Below are positions 53,892-62,231 of a DNA stretch of 64,000 nucleotides, in pieces. Where the stretch lies: assembly GCF_018476525.1 (NCBI RefSeq), contig NZ_JAHCST010000021.1:1-64000 (forward strand), in the 5' to 3' direction. This stretch comes from Acrocarpospora catenulata (GTDB lineage Bacteria; Actinomycetota; Actinomycetes; Streptosporangiales; Streptosporangiaceae). How positions within the stretch are numbered: the first letter of the stretch is position 1; every line of letters starts with the position of its first letter. A model generated the notes under the pieces. That model saw only the letters and a list, made by a program, of their open reading frames with translations, was not told where the DNA came from and ran no database searches. The translations under genes were made by a program, and so were the position numbers.

Positions 53892-54887
53892 ATGGAACGT
53901 CCGCAGCGGCTGCTGGCGCTGCTCGTCGCATTGCAGGCGGGCAGGCAGATGACCGCCGACGATCTGGCCGCGCAGTTCGGCGTCTCGAAGCGGACGATCC
54001 TGCGCGACGTCGGCGCGCTGACGGCCGCGGATGTCCCGGTCGTGGCCGAGCGCGGCCGCTACGGCGGGATCACGCTGCTGCCCGGTGCCGGCATCGACGT
54101 GGGCCGGCTGACCGACACCGAGGCCGAGGTGCTGGAGGTGTTCGGCATCGACGTGCGCCGGGCCCGGCAGCTGGGAATCGAGGTGGCGGCCCGCAGCGCT
54201 GCGCAGAAGCTCGCCGCCAGGAAGCGGCGCCCTGCGCCCGGCCGGGACGAGGCGCGTCTACCGTTGGCCGATGTCGTCACGATCGACGACACAGCCTGGT
54301 TCGCCCCGCGGGAACCCGCCGAGCTGGCACAGCTTGTCCGCGACATCCGCAGCGGGAACCGGCTGCGCATCCTCTATCAATCCAGTGGCCGGCGCGTCGC
54401 ACGGGAACGCACGGTCGATCCGTACGGGGTGTCCTCGCGCGGTGGGCGCTGGTACCTGATCGCCGACGTCGACGGGCGGCCGCGCATGTTCGCACTCGCC
54501 CGGCTGAGGTCGTGGTCGGTGCTGGACAGTGAGCGTCGCATCCGCCCCGACGTCGCCCTCGCCGACGTCGTCCGCGAGCTCGTCGCCGCGCTCGAAGACC
54601 GCCACGAGGTGATCGTGACCGCGCTCCTCGACGCGGACCGGGAGGATATCGCCCGCCGCATCCTCGGCAGCAGGCTGCGGACCGTTGACGCGACCGACGA
54701 CCCGACCCGCATCCGCCTCACCGTCGGATACGAGCAGCTCGACGGCGTGCGTCAGCTCCTGCAGTTCAGCGACCACATCGAGATCACCCACCCCTCGGAG
54801 GCACGAGCACTCATCGCCACGCTCGCCGGCCGGATCGCCGCACGACACGACAGCCCGGGCCACGGTACAACCGCCGAGTCGCCATAG
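53892..54887 (+). CDS. HTH/WYL-domain transcriptional regulator
   Basis: A 331-residue regulator of the YafY type: N-terminal HTH_11 (RLLALLVALQAGRQMTADDLAAQFGVSKRTILRDVGAL), then a WYL domain (residues about 150-230, with VDPYGVSSRGGRWYLIADVDG) and a WCX C-terminal extension. The start follows GTGGAG closely. It probably represses the divergent VOC gene through the 53847 palindrome. Confidence 0.88.
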   Translation: MERPQRLLALLVALQAGRQMTADDLAAQFGVSKRTILRDVGALTAADVPVVAERGRYGGITLLPGAGIDVGRLTDTEAEVLEVFGIDVRRARQLGIEVAARSAAQKLAARKRRPAPGRDEARLPLADVVTIDDTAWFAPREPAELAQLVRDIRSGNRLRILYQSSGRRVARERTVDPYGVSSRGGRWYLIADVDGRPRMFALARLRSWSVLDSERRIRPDVALADVVRELVAALEDRHEVIVTALLDADREDIARRILGSRLRTVDATDDPTRIRLTVGYEQLDGVRQLLQFSDHIEITHPSEARALIATLAGRIAARHDSPGHGTTAESP

Positions 54888-55025
54888 ATATCGGTCAGAC
54901 CGAGCGGCACAGCGGTAGCGCCGCGACGGTGAACGCGACGGCCTGCTGCCCGACGAGCCGCCGGATTTCGCAGGACGCTTGGATCGCGGCCTGCTCGACC
55001 GTACACAACGAGAGGGGAGCCCTGA

Positions 55026-55234
55026 ATGATCACTCTGACGGTCGGTCTGCGGGTGCGTCCCGGACATGTGACACCGTTCCTCGCGGCCATCGAGGAGAAT
55101 GCACGGCGATCCTTCACCGACGAGCCCGGCTGCCTCTACTTCGACGTGTCCCAGGACCTGGCCGACGACCACCACTTCATCTTCTTCGAGGTGTACGCGG
55201 ACGAGGCCGCAGCCGAAGCGCACCGCGCCGCTCC
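55026..55234 (+). pseudogene. Truncated antibiotic-biosynthesis-monooxygenase (ABM) domain gene
   Basis: The first 69 residues are a normal ABM/YgiN domain (MITLTVGLRVRPGHVTPFL, SFTDEPGCLYFDVSQD, FEVYADEAAAEAHRAAP), with GAGGGGAG 8 nt before the ATG. At about 55231 the family similarity ends and the minus strand becomes a thioredoxin-fold gene fragment. The last ~25 residues of the domain, which complete the beta-sheet, are missing. Confidence 0.65.
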
Positions 55235-55390
55235 GCGTACATGGCTTCGAACTTGCCCTGCCGGGCGGCCGCCTCGGCTGCCCGGGCGGCCAGTTCGCCG
55301 TTGCGGTGGCCGGGCAGCGGGAAGTAGCGGACCACCAGATTGATCCGCCCGGCGTACTCGGCGCGGATGCGCTCCATGTGCGGTGCGGAG
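55231..55390 (-). pseudogene. Internal fragment of a DsbA-like thioredoxin-fold gene
   Basis: The minus strand reads SAPHMERIRAEYAGRINLVV then RYFPLPGHRNGELAARAAEAAARQGKFEAMYAE. These are the helix after the CxxC and the cis-Pro-preceding strand of DsbA-family proteins, without the CxxC itself or the C-terminal half. It is fused at 55384 to a DUF305 gene fragment and at 55231 to the ABM fragment. Confidence 0.6.
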
Positions 55391-55807
55391 GAAGAGCATT
55401 TCGGCCTCGCGGCCGCTGGCCTTCTCCAATGCTTGGAGTTGATCCGCGCTCGCCATCCCCGGCATCGAGGCCGGGGTCTGTGTCGTCTTGGCGTGGTGGT
55501 CGCGCATCCAGCTCATTGGCGGGCCCGACGCTGCTTGCGGCAGGCCCCACAGGTTGAGCCAGGCGTACATCTGCCCGATCTGGTGCTGCTGGGTGGTGGC
55601 GATGTCGTAGGCGAGGGTGCGGATCTCCGGATCGGTGGTTCAGTCGCGGATGATCATGGCCATGCGCACGGCCTGGGCATGGTGGGCCTGCATGTCCCGG
55701 GCGAATCCCGCTTCTGGGGAGCCGTCGCCGGGGGCGGAGGGCGCCAGCAGCCAGAAGGCCGACAGGGCCACGCCCGCCAGAAGAACCATCACGGCGTCCA
55801 TGGTCAC
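55384..55807 (-). pseudogene. DUF305 gene with in-frame stop and missing C-terminus
   Basis: The gene starts by a GTGA overlap with the DUF3105 stop (GTG 55807 or ATG 55801). It has a membrane anchor (VLLAGVALSAFWLLAP), then the first DUF305 motif FARDMQAHHAQAVRMAMIIRD. A TGA at 55640-55642 interrupts the frame where relatives have Arg. After it, TTDPEIRTLAYDIATTQQHQ and MYAWLNLWGLP continue normally to about EMLFLRT, where the DsbA-like fragment takes over. The second His motif (MIRHHQG) is lost. Confidence 0.7.
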
Positions 55808-56217
55808 CTTCGGCTGACCACCTTCTCCACCTCGGCAACCGGGAGGTCGGGGCGGACGGTGATCCACACGGCGCCGTGCTCCTGGGCGTGTACGACGTTC
55901 TCCTTGCGCAGGGGCTGGGCGTAGACGCCGCAGTTCTGCCACTGGGGGTCGTGATCTCCGCCGATGGGCGGGCTGTGCTGGTAGGTCACCGGATCGGTGG
56001 TGTGGTTGCGATTTTCGAAGGTGGCGACCTGCACCGCATCCAGGGAGGACTTCGCACGCTCACGGATGATCAGCACAGCCACCGTCGTCACCACCGCGAC
56101 CAGCGTCACGGAGGCGGCACCGACCACGATCGTTCTGCGGACGTTCTCGCGTCGGCGCTGCCGGATCTGGAGCTGGGCAAGCCGCTCCTTTCTCGTCAGT
56201 GGGGACTTGTCGCTCAT
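55804..56217 (-). CDS. DUF3105 membrane-anchored protein, shortened C-terminus
   Basis: A 137-residue protein with a charged N-terminus, one transmembrane helix (residues about 30-50) and the DUF3105 core: PPIGGDHDPQWQNCGVY and VHAQEHGAVWITVRPDLP. Relatives are about 200 residues and carry a further conserved region (SPYPGL...ASAWG), absent here. The frame ends in a GTGA overlap with the broken DUF305 gene. Function unknown; often adjacent to DUF305. Confidence 0.7.
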   Translation of the reverse strand: MSDKSPLTRKERLAQLQIRQRRRENVRRTIVVGAASVTLVAVVTTVAVLIIRERAKSSLDAVQVATFENRNHTTDPVTYQHSPPIGGDHDPQWQNCGVYAQPLRKENVVHAQEHGAVWITVRPDLPVAEVEKVVSRR

Positions 56218-56246
56218 GGCTCCTCGCTCGGTGTGCTCACCCGGTG

Positions 56247-56265
56247 GTTCTACGTCGCGTAGAAC
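56247..56265. promoter_or_regulatory. GTTCTACG/CGTAGAAC palindrome
   Basis: Perfect 8-bp arms with a 3-nt centre, followed by a third CTTCTACGG half. It lies between the DUF3105 start (56217) and the ArsR start (56351). A similar TTCTA...TAGAA element occurs near 57562-57578. Probable regulator site of the metal cluster. Confidence 0.5.
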
Positions 56266-56350
56266 TTCTACGGCATGTCGAATATGGGCGACGTAAGCCC
56301 TCTCAAAGAAGGGTTGACCATCGATCGCCAGACGTGGCTATCATCGCACT

Positions 56351-56755
56351 ATGGCGATTAATGAGGGTGGGTGGTGCGTCACCGCCGACATCGCGGCTGG
56401 GATCTCCCCTGCGGCGGCGCTGTTTCATTCGCTGGCGGACGAGACCCGATTGCGGATCGTGGCGCGGCTGGCCCGCGGCGAGGCGCGCGTCGTCGACTTG
56501 ACCGGGGAACTCGGGCTGGCCCAGTCCACGGTGTCCAAACACCTGGCATGCCTTCGAGACTGCGGCCTGATCGACTACCGCGCTGAGGGCCGCCAGTCGT
56601 TCTACGCCCTGACCCGGCCCGAGCTGATGGACCTGCTCGCCGCGGCCGAGCACCTGCTCGGCGCCACCGGTCACGCCATCACGCTGCGTCCGCTCTCTTC
56701 CGAACCTGCTGCCGGCTTGGTGGAGGCCGCGCCTGAGCCGGAGGCCGCGTCATGA
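56351..56755 (+). CDS. ArsR-family metal sensor, CmtR-like
   Basis: A 134-residue winged-helix repressor: ALFHSLADETRLRIVARLARGEARVVDLTGELGLAQSTVSKHLACLRDCGLIDYRAEGRQSFYAL. The recognition-helix pair LACLRDC (Cys67 and Cys71) matches the Cd/Pb site of mycobacterial CmtR. Its third C-terminal Cys is not seen, though Cys9 might substitute. It overlaps the following CDF gene by ATGA, so it likely senses the metal that gene exports. Confidence 0.87.
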   Translation: MAINEGGWCVTADIAAGISPAAALFHSLADETRLRIVARLARGEARVVDLTGELGLAQSTVSKHLACLRDCGLIDYRAEGRQSFYALTRPELMDLLAAAEHLLGATGHAITLRPLSSEPAAGLVEAAPEPEAAS

Positions 56756-57456
56756 CCGCCCTGGACCTTGACCCCGCGCTGGCACGCCGCATGCGGTTGC
56801 AGAGCCGGATCCGGCTACTGGTGGCGGCCACCATCACCTACAACGTGATCGAGGCGGCCGTCGCGCTCACCGCCGGGACCGTCGCCTCCTCCGCCGCACT
56901 CATCGGGTTCGGCCTGGACTCGGTGATCGAGGTGGCCTCGGCCGCCGCTGTCGCCTGGCAGTTCTCGGTCGCCGATCACGAGCGGCGGGAGAAGGCCGCG
57001 CTGCGCGTGATCGCGCTGTCCTTCTTCGGCCTGGCCGCCTACGTCTCCTTCGATGCCGTACGCGCGTTGCTGGGCAGCGGGGAAGCCGAGCACTCCACTC
57101 CCGGGCTCATCCTGGCCGCCCTGTCTCTGCTGATCATGCCGTTCCTGTCCTACGCGCAGCGCAGGACCGGCCGCGAACTCGGCTCGGCGAGCGCGGTCGC
57201 CGACTCCAAGCAGACCCTGCTGTGCACCTACCTGTCGGCGGTCCTGCTGGTCGGGCTCGCGCTCAACAGCCTGTTCGGCTGGTCCTGGGCGGACCCGATC
57301 GCCGCCCTGGTCATCGCCGCCGTCGCGGTCAAGGAAGGCCGCGAGGCCTGGCGAGGGGACGCCTGCTGCGCACCACTCCAGTCAGCCCGTACGGCATCCG
57401 GCGAAACCGGGACGGCGGACTGCGCGGATGGGTGCTGCCACAACGACTCGCAATAG
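56752..57456 (+). CDS. Cation-efflux (CDF) family transporter
   Basis: A 234-residue transporter with six predicted transmembrane helices. LIGFGLDSVIEVASAAAVAWQ carries the first metal Asp pair and SAVADSKQTLLCTYLSAVLL the second, with Asp/Glu/Lys residues atypical of HD-x3-D zinc sites. The C-terminal tail is Cys-rich (GDACCAP, DCADGCCHND), probably binding a soft metal such as Cd or Pb. Coupled to the CmtR-like ArsR. Confidence 0.86.
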   Translation: MTALDLDPALARRMRLQSRIRLLVAATITYNVIEAAVALTAGTVASSAALIGFGLDSVIEVASAAAVAWQFSVADHERREKAALRVIALSFFGLAAYVSFDAVRALLGSGEAEHSTPGLILAALSLLIMPFLSYAQRRTGRELGSASAVADSKQTLLCTYLSAVLLVGLALNSLFGWSWADPIAALVIAAVAVKEGREAWRGDACCAPLQSARTASGETGTADCADGCCHNDSQ

Positions 57457-57881
57457 GCGGAACGCCGTGGTCAGATCAGGGTCGAAGCCCGGCTGGTCCT
57501 GGCTTCCCTGCGGGGGACAGGTTCGGGTACAGCGGCCCGGCTCTGGCCGGGGACTGAACTTCTATAAACCGTAGAAACAAGACTGGCGTATCTCCGGGTG
57601 AGTGTGTCGCAATCGGCCCTGACCGGAGTTGGCAGCCATGGATTCCCTGTACTCGATCGAGGTCCCGCAGAGCGGCGGCGAGCGCTGATGCCCGGCCGCG
57701 TGTCGATCCGTTCCGCAGCCGTTGGGTTCGTCCTTCTCGTCGGGACGGCTCTGTTCCGCGGTGACGGCCAGGAGTTGGCTGGCACCGGTATCGCCGGTGC
57801 CAGCCCCGTTCCCGCAGGGGACGTCTCACGTTCGCCGATTCGAGGTATCGCCAATGCGTGGACGTTGTTCAGCAGTGGCAG
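57457..57881. other. Gene-free stretch with a strong hairpin
   Basis: GCTGGCACCGG (57778-57788) and CCGGTGCCAGC (57794-57804) form a perfect 11-bp stem with a 5-nt loop, a good terminator or attenuator candidate. A TTCTA-TAAACCG-TAGAA element lies near 57562. A short plus-strand ORF from 57688 with a hydrophobic start (SAAVGFVLLVGTALF) overlaps the hairpin and is doubtful. Confidence 0.45.
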
Positions 57882-58460
57882 TCAGCTTTCTGATGCACCC
57901 GGCCCAGGAGAGGCTTCATCGTCCTGGCGGAGCCGGTCGATCAGCCCATCGATCTGAGAGAGATGGTCTTCGAGGCTCACCCGCCTGCGGTCGATCTCTT
58001 GCAGATCGCGGCTGAGGATCTCCCTGGCTCTGCGCAATCCCTCGCGCAACGCCTCGGTGCGTGCGCGTGCGTCCGCTTCGGCTTGAGCCCTGATCGCCGC
58101 GGCCTCTTCTTGCGCGGTTGAGATCAACAGGATGGGTGTCTCGGTGTGCAGGCCGCTTGCGCCGAGCGTGGGCGGTATGTCGACGCGTGGCTGGTCAGCC
58201 GGGTTCAGCTGGGTCTTCAACTGGCCGTTTTCCTGATGAAGGCGGCGCAGGCTGCTCTCCACCTCGCCCAGAAAGAGGTCGACTTCGGCGAGGTCGTACC
58301 CCTCACGGAGGCGACTGGTGGCGAACACCCGGCGCTGAACGTCCTCAGGCGTCAGCACCTTGCCGGTGGCGCTGGAACCCGCGTGCGGTGAGTGGTCGAG
58401 GACCTCCGGTGCGAGGTTCGAATGCGCGTGGCCGTGCCCATCGCTCATGGTCTGAATCAC
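57882..58460 (-). CDS. DivIVA-domain coiled-coil protein
   Basis: A 192-residue protein. After a His-rich start (SDGHGHAHSN) comes a DivIVA core (LTPEDVQRRVFATSRLREGYDLAEVDLFLGEVESSLRRL, residues about 36-75), then a long coiled coil. GTG 58460 follows directly on the TAG of the ZIP gene with AAAGG before it. DivIVA proteins bind curved membrane or organise cell poles; a copy tied to a metal transporter is unusual and may act as its membrane scaffold. Confidence 0.75.
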   Translation of the reverse strand: MIQTMSDGHGHAHSNLAPEVLDHSPHAGSSATGKVLTPEDVQRRVFATSRLREGYDLAEVDLFLGEVESSLRRLHQENGQLKTQLNPADQPRVDIPPTLGASGLHTETPILLISTAQEEAAAIRAQAEADARARTEALREGLRRAREILSRDLQEIDRRRVSLEDHLSQIDGLIDRLRQDDEASPGPGASES

Positions 58461-59624
58461 CTAGCCTTTCGAGGAGAAAACGTCCAGCAGATAGGCGCGC
58501 TGACGCTCGGTGAGATCACCGACGGCGCGCGTGGGTTCGATGCCTTTGGCCGCCAGCAGGGCTTTCGTGTCATGACCGGGGAGCCCCCGCAACAACCAGC
58601 CGATGTTGGTCCCCTGCGCCAGCTTGTCCGGGCGAGCGAACACCTGGGACAGGGTGAGCTGCCCTGTGGTCAGGGCGGCCCGCAGTTCCTTTCTGTCGAG
58701 AGGAGAGGAAGGAGTAGGGGACGGAAGCGGAGGCATCGCCGAGGGCGGGGAGGCCGCTGGAGCAGGAAGGCGAGCCACGGCCCGTCCCATCTGATTGGAT
58801 CGCTGGTCACCCGGCATCCAGCGGATGACGGCGATGATCACCGCCAGCGTTCCGGCCAGGGCGATGGCGCTCACCAGGTGCCGCCGGGGCAGGCGTCCGT
58901 CCTTCTGCCTGCTCGCGGCCAGTTTTATGCCCACCACGGCCGTACGGAGGAGAACGCCGGCCACCACCCCGATCAGGATGGGCTCGACCTGAGGCGGAAT
59001 GGGACTGACCGTCGCGATCAGAACGCCTACCGCCGGACTCACACAGGACACCGTCAGCCAGGGCGCCAGCCGTTGCTTCGCCATGTCCAGGAGCGCGGTC
59101 AACGCCAGACCCTCGCTGGTCGAATGGACCATGAGAGCGATCACCACGACGGCGGATGTGGTCAGGGCGAGCGTGGCGCCCTCGACCGCGCGGTGGACCG
59201 ACAGGGCCGCCGCCGTACCCATGCCACCGAACACGGCGGCGCTGAGCACCTCCTTGACCTGGCGGTGCAGACCGGGAGCGTGCCTACCGACCGGCTTGGC
59301 GTTCTCATGGTCGTGGCCGCAACCCTTCCGCGTGAAATAGGTGATCACCAGGAACCCGAAAACGATCGCCAGCCCCAGCGCCCACAACGGGACGTCGTTC
59401 TCAATCGCCCCCTGCCACGCGTCCGGCAGCATATCGATCAACGCGGTGACCAGCATCAGAGCGGATGCGACGGCAAGCAAAGCAGTGACTTGCCGGGATT
59501 TTCGCCTGGCCAACCAGGCTCCCGCCAAAGTGGACAGAGAGATCAAGACGACGGCGAGCCAGACCGCAAGCCCTGAAGATCGCGCTTCGAACGTCGGCTC
59601 CATTGACTGCACCCAGCTGGGCAT
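58461..59624 (-). CDS. ZIP-family metal transporter with an mIHF-like C-terminal domain
   Basis: A 387-residue protein. Residues about 15-270 are a ZIP transporter with TM4-5 motifs HRAVEGATLAL and HSTSEGLALTAL, and a His loop (GCGHDHENAK). A Pro/Ser-rich linker follows, then ~75 residues: DRKELRAALTTGQLTLSQVF, NIGWLLRGLPGHDTKALLAAKGI and RAVGDLTERQRAYLLDVF. This matches the pattern of actinobacterial integration host factor (LxSLPGVG, R-V-GLG-xQ). ATG 59624 has AAGGAG about 11 nt upstream. The fusion would give a membrane-tethered nucleic-acid-binding-like tail. Confidence 0.72.
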   Translation of the reverse strand: MPSWVQSMEPTFEARSSGLAVWLAVVLISLSTLAGAWLARRKSRQVTALLAVASALMLVTALIDMLPDAWQGAIENDVPLWALGLAIVFGFLVITYFTRKGCGHDHENAKPVGRHAPGLHRQVKEVLSAAVFGGMGTAAALSVHRAVEGATLALTTSAVVVIALMVHSTSEGLALTALLDMAKQRLAPWLTVSCVSPAVGVLIATVSPIPPQVEPILIGVVAGVLLRTAVVGIKLAASRQKDGRLPRRHLVSAIALAGTLAVIIAVIRWMPGDQRSNQMGRAVARLPAPAASPPSAMPPLPSPTPSSPLDRKELRAALTTGQLTLSQVFARPDKLAQGTNIGWLLRGLPGHDTKALLAAKGIEPTRAVGDLTERQRAYLLDVFSSKG

Positions 59625-59798
59625 GCCATTCCACACTCCTTCTTCGATGTCATGGCGACCCGGGGACCGCAGGCGCCTTTGCCAGGCCTCATTGCGGAGA
59701 GTAGATATCCAGCTACTCAACGTTTACACGTCTGAGCAAGTGTTCAAGTCTGCCGAGGAGGTGGTGTTGACATCCGCTGGGTACGGCTGGACACTCCA

Positions 59799-59822
59799 AC
59801 ATATGAACAGGCATTCAAGTGT
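59799..59822. promoter_or_regulatory. ArsR/SmtB-type operator overlapping the ArsR start
   Basis: ACATATGAAC and ATTCAAGTGT, imperfect inverted arms with TGAA/TTCA cores, match the ATATGAAC-type sites of metal-sensing ArsR repressors. A further TGTTCAAG lies near 59742. It covers the first possible ATG (59803) of the gene, which points to autoregulation and perhaps a later start. Confidence 0.55.
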
Positions 59823-60207
59823 TGCGGTGCTCCTGCCGCCTGACACCTGTCCCACGCCGATGGTGGACGCCGAGCGGGTGGCCGCCGTCCGGCGGGCGCT
59901 TCCCTCGGAGGAGGTTGTGCACGATCTCGCCAAGGTCTTCTCTTTGCTGGCCGATCCTGGGCGGTTGCGCTTGCTGGCCGCGCTCCTGGAGGGCGGTGAG
60001 ATGTGCGTCTGCGACCTGGCCGCGGCCACCGGGCAGAGCATGTCCGCCGCCTCGCACGCGCTACGCCTGCTGCGCACGCACCAGGTGGTCAAGGTCCGCC
60101 GCTCCGGCCGGATGGCCTACTACCGGCTGGCCGACTCGCACGTCCGCCTGCTGTTCGACCTGGCGATCACCCACATCGGCCAGGAGGAGGAGCGAAACGA
60201 TGGCTGA
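59803..60207 (+). CDS. ArsR-family metal sensor
   Basis: A repressor of up to 134 residues: VHDLAKVFSLLADPGRLRLLAALLEGGEMCVCDLAAATGQSMSAASHALRLLRTHQVV and a wing RRSGRMAYYRLA. The CVC in the alpha-3 region resembles CadC/ArsR metal sites, and the C-terminal DSHVRLLFDLAITHI fits an alpha-5 zinc site (Asp, His...His). The start is uncertain: ATG 59803 lies in the operator, GTG 59827 and ATG 59860 are alternatives without clear RBS. It overlaps the CDF gene by 8 nt. Confidence 0.83.
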   Translation: MNRHSSVAVLLPPDTCPTPMVDAERVAAVRRALPSEEVVHDLAKVFSLLADPGRLRLLAALLEGGEMCVCDLAAATGQSMSAASHALRLLRTHQVVKVRRSGRMAYYRLADSHVRLLFDLAITHIGQEEERNDG

Positions 60208-61174
60208 CCACGGACACGGTCATGGTCACGGACACGGGGTCAGCGCTGAGGCCGACCGCCGTTACCTGACCGGTGCGCTCGCCCTGATCGTTGGCTTCAT
60301 GGCGATCGAGGTGGTCATCGGTTTCATCGCCCAGTCGCTGGCGTTGATCTCGGACGCCGGGCACATGCTCACCGACGCCATCGCCATCGTCTTCGCGCTG
60401 ATCGCCATGCGCATCTCCGCCCGCCCGCCCCGGGGCGGCTTCACCTACGGCCTCAAACGCGCCGAGATCATCTCCGCGCAGATCAACGGCATCACCCTGC
60501 TCCTGCTCAGCGCGTACTTCATCTTCGAGGGCGTTCGCCGGCTCGTCGAACCCCCCGACGTCGAGGGGCTGTACGTGGTGGTGACCGGCCTGGCGGGCAT
60601 CGCGATCAACCTGGCGGCCGCCTGGCTCATGTCCAAGGCCAACCGGAGCAGCCTCAACGTCGAAGGCGCCTACCAGCACGTCCTCAACGACCTGTTCGCC
60701 TTCATCGCCACCACCATCGCCGGAGCGGTCGTCTGGCTCACCGGCTGGGGACGGGCCGACGCCCTCGCCGCCCTGGTCGTGGCCGCCCTCATGCTCAAGG
60801 CCGGTTGGGGCCTGGTCCGCGATTCCGGCCGCGTCTTCATGGAAGCCGCCCCGGTCGGCATGAACCCCACCGAAATCGGAACGAAGGCCGCGGCTCTCGA
60901 CTCGGTCGTCGAAGTGCACGACCTGCACATCTGGGAGGTCACCTCCGGCTACGCCGCACTCTCGGCCCACATCCTGGTGGAGCCGGGCGCCGACTGCCAC
61001 GCCGTCCGCGTGGCCGCCGAGCGTATGGTCCACGACCAGTACGGCATCGAGCACACCACCCTGCAGGTCGACCACGCCCCCAAGGAACTGCTGACGCTCG
61101 GCACCACCACCGAGGTCCACTGCGCCGACCCCCACGGCCCCTCCCACAAAGCCACCCCAACCGAGACAGAGTGA
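60200..61174 (+). CDS. Zinc-type CDF exporter (CzcD-like)
   Basis: A 324-residue CDF transporter with a His-rich N-terminus (MADHGHGHGHGHG). TM2 has SDAGHMLTD and TM5 HVLNDLFAF, giving the HxxxD metal pairs of zinc carriers. A C-terminal ferredoxin-like domain has HDLHIWEVTSGYAALSAHILV. ATG 60200 has GGAGGAG 8 nt upstream. It overlaps the ArsR gene, which probably represses it. Confidence 0.88.
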   Translation: MADHGHGHGHGHGVSAEADRRYLTGALALIVGFMAIEVVIGFIAQSLALISDAGHMLTDAIAIVFALIAMRISARPPRGGFTYGLKRAEIISAQINGITLLLLSAYFIFEGVRRLVEPPDVEGLYVVVTGLAGIAINLAAAWLMSKANRSSLNVEGAYQHVLNDLFAFIATTIAGAVVWLTGWGRADALAALVVAALMLKAGWGLVRDSGRVFMEAAPVGMNPTEIGTKAAALDSVVEVHDLHIWEVTSGYAALSAHILVEPGADCHAVRVAAERMVHDQYGIEHTTLQVDHAPKELLTLGTTTEVHCADPHGPSHKATPTETE

Positions 61175-61794
61175 CCGCCGTGATCATCGCTGCTTTGGTC
61201 GTCTACACCCTGGGCCTCCTGGTGCTCTTCGGCTACCGGAGCTGGCTCCAGTTCCGGCAGACCGGAAGCACGGGTTTCATCGGTATTCGTGAACGTCCTG
61301 GCAGCCTTGGCTGGTGGGGCGGCGTCCTGTTCGTCCTCGCCATCGTGGCCACGGTGCTCGCCCTGCTCCTGGCCGCAACCGGGCTCCTCACCCCGGCGGC
61401 CTCGCTGACTCATCCCGTCCTCGGTGGTCTGGGTCTCGCACTCGCCCTTGTCGGCCTGGTCGTGACCTTCCTCGCCCAGAACGCCATGGGCGCCTCATGG
61501 CGCATCGGCGTCGACGCCGACGAGCGTACGAACCTGGTCACCGGGGGAATCTTCTCCTGGGTCCGTAATCCGATCTTCACCGCGATGACGACGGCGCTCC
61601 TCGGACTGCCCCTCCTGATACCCAGCTGGCTGTCGCTGACCGCTCTGCCGGCCCTGGTCGCCGCCATCGAAATCCAGGTACGAGCCGTCGAAGAACCGTA
61701 CCTGGCCCGTGTGCACGGCTCCGCTTTCACCGACTACACCGCGCGGACGGGCCGGTTCCTGCCTGGCATCGGCACCGAGCCCATCCGTGAGTAG
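61171..61794 (+). CDS. Isoprenylcysteine carboxyl methyltransferase-family membrane protein
   Basis: A 207-residue protein with five or so transmembrane segments and the ICMT/PEMT signature GGIFSWVRNPIFTAM and EEPYLARVHGSAFTDYTARTGRFLPG near the end. Members methylate lipids or small thiols with SAM. The GTG start overlaps the CDF stop (GTGA), so it is co-expressed with metal export; the link is unexplained but seen in many metal clusters. Confidence 0.83.
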   Translation: MTAVIIAALVVYTLGLLVLFGYRSWLQFRQTGSTGFIGIRERPGSLGWWGGVLFVLAIVATVLALLLAATGLLTPAASLTHPVLGGLGLALALVGLVVTFLAQNAMGASWRIGVDADERTNLVTGGIFSWVRNPIFTAMTTALLGLPLLIPSWLSLTALPALVAAIEIQVRAVEEPYLARVHGSAFTDYTARTGRFLPGIGTEPIRE

Positions 61795-61868
61795 TCTTCC
61801 GGCCGTCGTTGCGCCCAGCCCGGATCGCGTACCCTCTAGCTTCGGCGATGGGACGTAAGGGGTGCGCG

Positions 61869-62231
61869 GTGCGGCTCGGCAACCTGGAACGCTCGATCAT
61901 GGAAGCGCTGTGGAGACATCCCGACGGGATGTTCGCCCAGCAGATCGCCAACGCTCTTCCTTCCAAGCCCGCGGTCACCACCGTGCTGACCGTTCTGGTA
62001 CGGCTCTCGCACAAGGAACTGGTGTCGCGGCACCGCGAAGGACGCGCGCACCTCTACAAAGCCACCGCTGACCGGGACGCCTTCGTGGCAGAGTCGATGC
62101 GCGCCGCGCTCGACCAAGCCGGTGATGTCGAGGCGGCGGTGATGCGTTTCGTCGGGGCCGTCTCTCCCGAGGTCACCGCAGCGCTGAGAGCGGCTTTGGA
62201 GGAGCACGAAGCAGACCGGGATTCTCGGTGA
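61869..62231 (+). CDS. BlaI/MecI-family repressor
   Basis: A 120-residue winged-helix repressor: LGNLERSIMEALWRHPDGMFAQQIANAL, AVTTVLTVLVRLSHKELVSRHREGRAHLYKA. GTG 61869 has AAGGGG about 8 nt before it and fits the family start; ATG 61848 is an alternative. It overlaps the M56 relic by GTGA. With its protease broken, it may be constitutively repressing. Confidence 0.85.
   Translation: MRLGNLERSIMEALWRHPDGMFAQQIANALPSKPAVTTVLTVLVRLSHKELVSRHREGRAHLYKATADRDAFVAESMRAALDQAGDVEAAVMRFVGAVSPEVTAALRAALEEHEADRDSR

Noticed and set aside
57688-57957. Short plus-strand ORF with a hydrophobic N-terminus
   Set aside because: It overlaps a strong hairpin and the 3' end of the DivIVA gene, has no RBS, and its composition is not gene-like after the first 20 residues.
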